NCBI GenBank assembly: GCA_023653245.1 | Contig: JAMNXK010000080.1 | Span: 1 to 7,771 of the forward strand | DNA from: Tagaea sp. | GTDB taxonomy: Bacteria > Pseudomonadota > Alphaproteobacteria > CACIAM-22H2 | Direction: 5' to 3' | DNA length: 7,771 nt | Part shown: in pieces, positions 7,071 through 7,771 of the stretch | How the letters are laid out: each line of letters begins with the position of its first letter | How positions within the stretch are numbered: position 1 is the first letter of the stretch | The notes under the pieces: model-generated | The model's input: the letters and a program-made list of their open reading frames with translations, nothing else | Databases searched by the model: none | Told to the model about the DNA's origin: nothing | Program-made: the position numbers and the translations under genes

Positions 7071-7100
7071 GATGGCACGGGTGCTCGCACCCGCGCCATC
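7071..7100 (-). repeat. Long hairpin between the 64-aa gene and the sigma gene
   Basis: The arms 7071-7084 and 7087-7100 are complementary over 14 positions; the only non-Watson-Crick pair becomes a G-U wobble in the - strand transcript. The loop is effectively the tetranucleotide CGAG closed by G-C. The hairpin begins 11 nt after the TGA of the 64-aa gene and ends 9 nt before the sigma ATG. No U-run follows, so a simple intrinsic terminator is unlikely. An attenuator, an RNA processing or stabilising element, or a translational block on the sigma gene is possible. Confidence 0.7.
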
Positions 7101-7111
7101 GTCGTAGACCT

Positions 7112-7306
7112 TCAGGCGCCGAGATTGACGCTGCGGCCGCGGTCGCCCGTCGCCAACGGGGCGTTCGCATTTGCGAACTCCCGCGTCAGCTGGGAAATGT
7201 CCAAAGAAGCATTTCGATTCAAGGCACTAGAGTCGCCGGACGGCGCTTTCCGGGCGCGTTCGACGTCGCTGCAATTGAGGCAAGGGATGCCGTTCACGAT
7301 TTCCAT
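7112..7306 (-). CDS. Small CxxC protein, 64 aa, first gene of the ECF sigma operon
   Basis: I do not recognise the family. The protein starts MEIVNGIPCLNCSDVERARK and ends DRGRSVNLGA, with TGA at 7112-7114. C9 and C12 form a CxxC, the only cysteines, so metal binding or thiol redox is possible but unproven. There is no signal peptide or membrane helix. Residues 21-50 look polar and partly disordered. The ATG at 7306 has GGAG (7315-7318) 8 nt upstream and lies about 30 nt downstream of an ECF-like promoter. An open frame continues upstream through the HPt gene but is its shadow. Part of the gene (about 7191-7234) is noticeably less GC-rich than its surroundings. The next gene is the ECF sigma factor 50 bp on, in the same direction, so the three genes probably form one operon. 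It lacks the features of NepR, the small anti-sigma of the alphaproteobacterial general stress response. Confidence 0.7.
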   Translation of the reverse strand: MEIVNGIPCLNCSDVERARKAPSGDSSALNRNASLDISQLTREFANANAPLATGDRGRSVNLGA

Positions 7307-7307
7307 G

Positions 7308-7320
7308 GCGGATTCTCCGC
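7308..7320 (-). promoter_or_regulatory. Ribosome binding site of the 64-aa gene inside a small hairpin
   Basis: On the - strand the sequence reads GCGGA-GAA-TCCGC, a perfect 5-bp inverted repeat with a 3-nt loop. The GGAG Shine-Dalgarno (7315-7318) lies in its first arm and loop, 8 nt before the ATG at 7306. It supports the start chosen; partial occlusion of the site by the hairpin is possible. Confidence 0.55.
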
Positions 7321-7338
7321 TATTGCGCTGTGGAACGG

Positions 7339-7365
7339 TTCGGGCGGCGTGCCCGTCCGGGTTAC
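7339..7365 (-). promoter_or_regulatory. Candidate ECF (SigF/NrsF-type) promoter
   Basis: On the - strand GTAACC (7365-7360) is followed after 17 nt by CGAA (7342-7339). This resembles the -35 GTAACC and -10 CGAA elements I recall for Caulobacter SigF, the sigma factor controlled by NrsF, whose spacer I remember as about 16. Transcription would begin near 7332, leaving a leader of roughly 26 nt before the 64-aa gene. The -35 element overlaps the TAA of the upstream HPt gene. Since an NrsF-paired sigma gene lies downstream, autoregulation is the simple reading. Confidence 0.6.
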
Positions 7366-7742
7366 AGCGCCTGGCGGCGAATCTCGAGTTCGGCCAAGAG
7401 GGCGCGGCCCAGATCGCCCCCGCCGCCCTTGATGTCGTTGGCGACCAGGGTTTCGAGCGCTTCGACATGGGCTTGAACGCAAGTCCGGCGCGCCGGGTCG
7501 AACGCGGTCCGCCCGCGCGTGAGCTCGGCCAGGGCGGTGGCGACCGCCGCGACCAGCCCATAACCGAACAAGGGCGCCTGGCCCTTGATGTCGTGCGCGG
7601 CGCGAAACAGCCCGTCGGGCGCGTTGGCGTCGAAAGCGTCGCGAATACGGGCCAAGTCCCGCGGCAGGGCCGCGAGAAATGCCACGCGCACCGATTCGGG
7701 CATGTCCTCGCCGGGATCGTCGATTTCGTAACCGTCCGCCAT
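7362..7742 (-). CDS. Single-domain HPt (histidine phosphotransfer) protein
   Basis: A 126-aa soluble protein, probably a four-helix HPt domain over nearly its whole length. The phosphorylatable histidine is predicted to be H50 in AAHDIKGQAPLFGYGL (48-63), matching the HPt pattern of His-x-Leu/Ile-Lys-Gly followed by a Gly in the next turn. HPt proteins shuttle phosphate between hybrid histidine kinases and response regulators; no kinase or receiver domain is in the window, so the partners are unknown. The acidic N-terminus (YEIDDPGEDMPES) precedes the first helix. The ATG at 7742 gives a full-length domain, though no strong Shine-Dalgarno is seen; M14 is a possible later start. Its TAA overlaps the -35 of the ECF-like promoter. 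It may be transcribed separately from the sigma operon or read through into it. Confidence 0.82.
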   Translation of the reverse strand: MADGYEIDDPGEDMPESVRVAFLAALPRDLARIRDAFDANAPDGLFRAAHDIKGQAPLFGYGLVAAVATALAELTRGRTAFDPARRTCVQAHVEALETLVANDIKGGGGDLGRALLAELEIRRQAL

Positions 7743-7771
7743 AAGCGATCTTGGGTCGGATCGCGCGGCGG

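Noticed and set aside
7163..7178. LexA (SOS) box
   Set aside because: The alphaproteobacterial LexA box is, as I recall, a GTTC direct repeat with a 7-nt gap; this site is an inverted repeat inside a coding region.
7112..7306. The 64-aa protein as NepR, the small anti-sigma factor of the alphaproteobacterial general stress response
   Set aside because: Size fits, but the conserved NepR helix (LRxLYD-like) is missing, there is a CxxC instead, and the neighbouring anti-sigma is NrsF rather than a PhyR/EcfG arrangement.
7728..7733. Second GTAACC, on the + strand inside the HPt gene
   Set aside because: No CGAA is found at 16-17 nt downstream, and it points away from the sigma operon towards the window edge; probably chance.

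Overview
The window is very GC-rich, densely packed DNA with strong G/C bias at third codon positions. Its gene content (ccoGHIS of the cbb3 oxidase cluster, an NrsF-type anti-sigma factor, a single-domain HPt protein) points to an alphaproteobacterium, probably Rhodospirillales-like. That placement is an inference from gene families; no 16S or other marker is present.

Left part, + strand (1-4623): the last codons of ccoP, then the complete maturation operon ccoG-ccoH-ccoI-ccoS. Spacings are 6 bp, 10 bp, a 1-bp overlap and a 16-bp overlap, so this is one tightly coupled transcription unit running on from the structural oxidase genes. CcoI is a copper P1B-ATPase, CcoG a polyferredoxin-like membrane protein, and CcoH and CcoS are small membrane assembly factors. 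Together they supply copper and assemble the high-affinity cytochrome cbb3 oxidase used for microaerobic respiration. A GC-rich hairpin lies just after ccoS.

Middle (4596-5869): a small unrecognised ORF of 76 codons on the - strand overlaps the ccoS end tail to tail. Divergent from it, on the + strand, is a cytoplasmic alpha/beta hydrolase of the hormone-sensitive-lipase (HGGG/GDSAG) family. Its stop codon overlaps that of the next - strand gene.

Right part, - strand (7742 down to 5866): read in transcription order there is an HPt phosphotransfer protein, an ECF-type promoter candidate over its stop codon, a 64-aa CxxC protein of no family I recognise, a long near-perfect hairpin, an ECF sigma factor, and an NrsF (DUF1109) six-helix anti-sigma factor joined to the sigma gene by an ATGA overlap. 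The promoter candidate resembles the GTAACC/CGAA motif I recall for Caulobacter SigF, the sigma partner of NrsF. This suggests an autoregulated stress module whose first gene is the small CxxC protein. It is the part of the window most worth following up.

There is no gene-free stretch over 300 bases. I saw no tRNA, rRNA, CRISPR array, insertion sequence or transposase.
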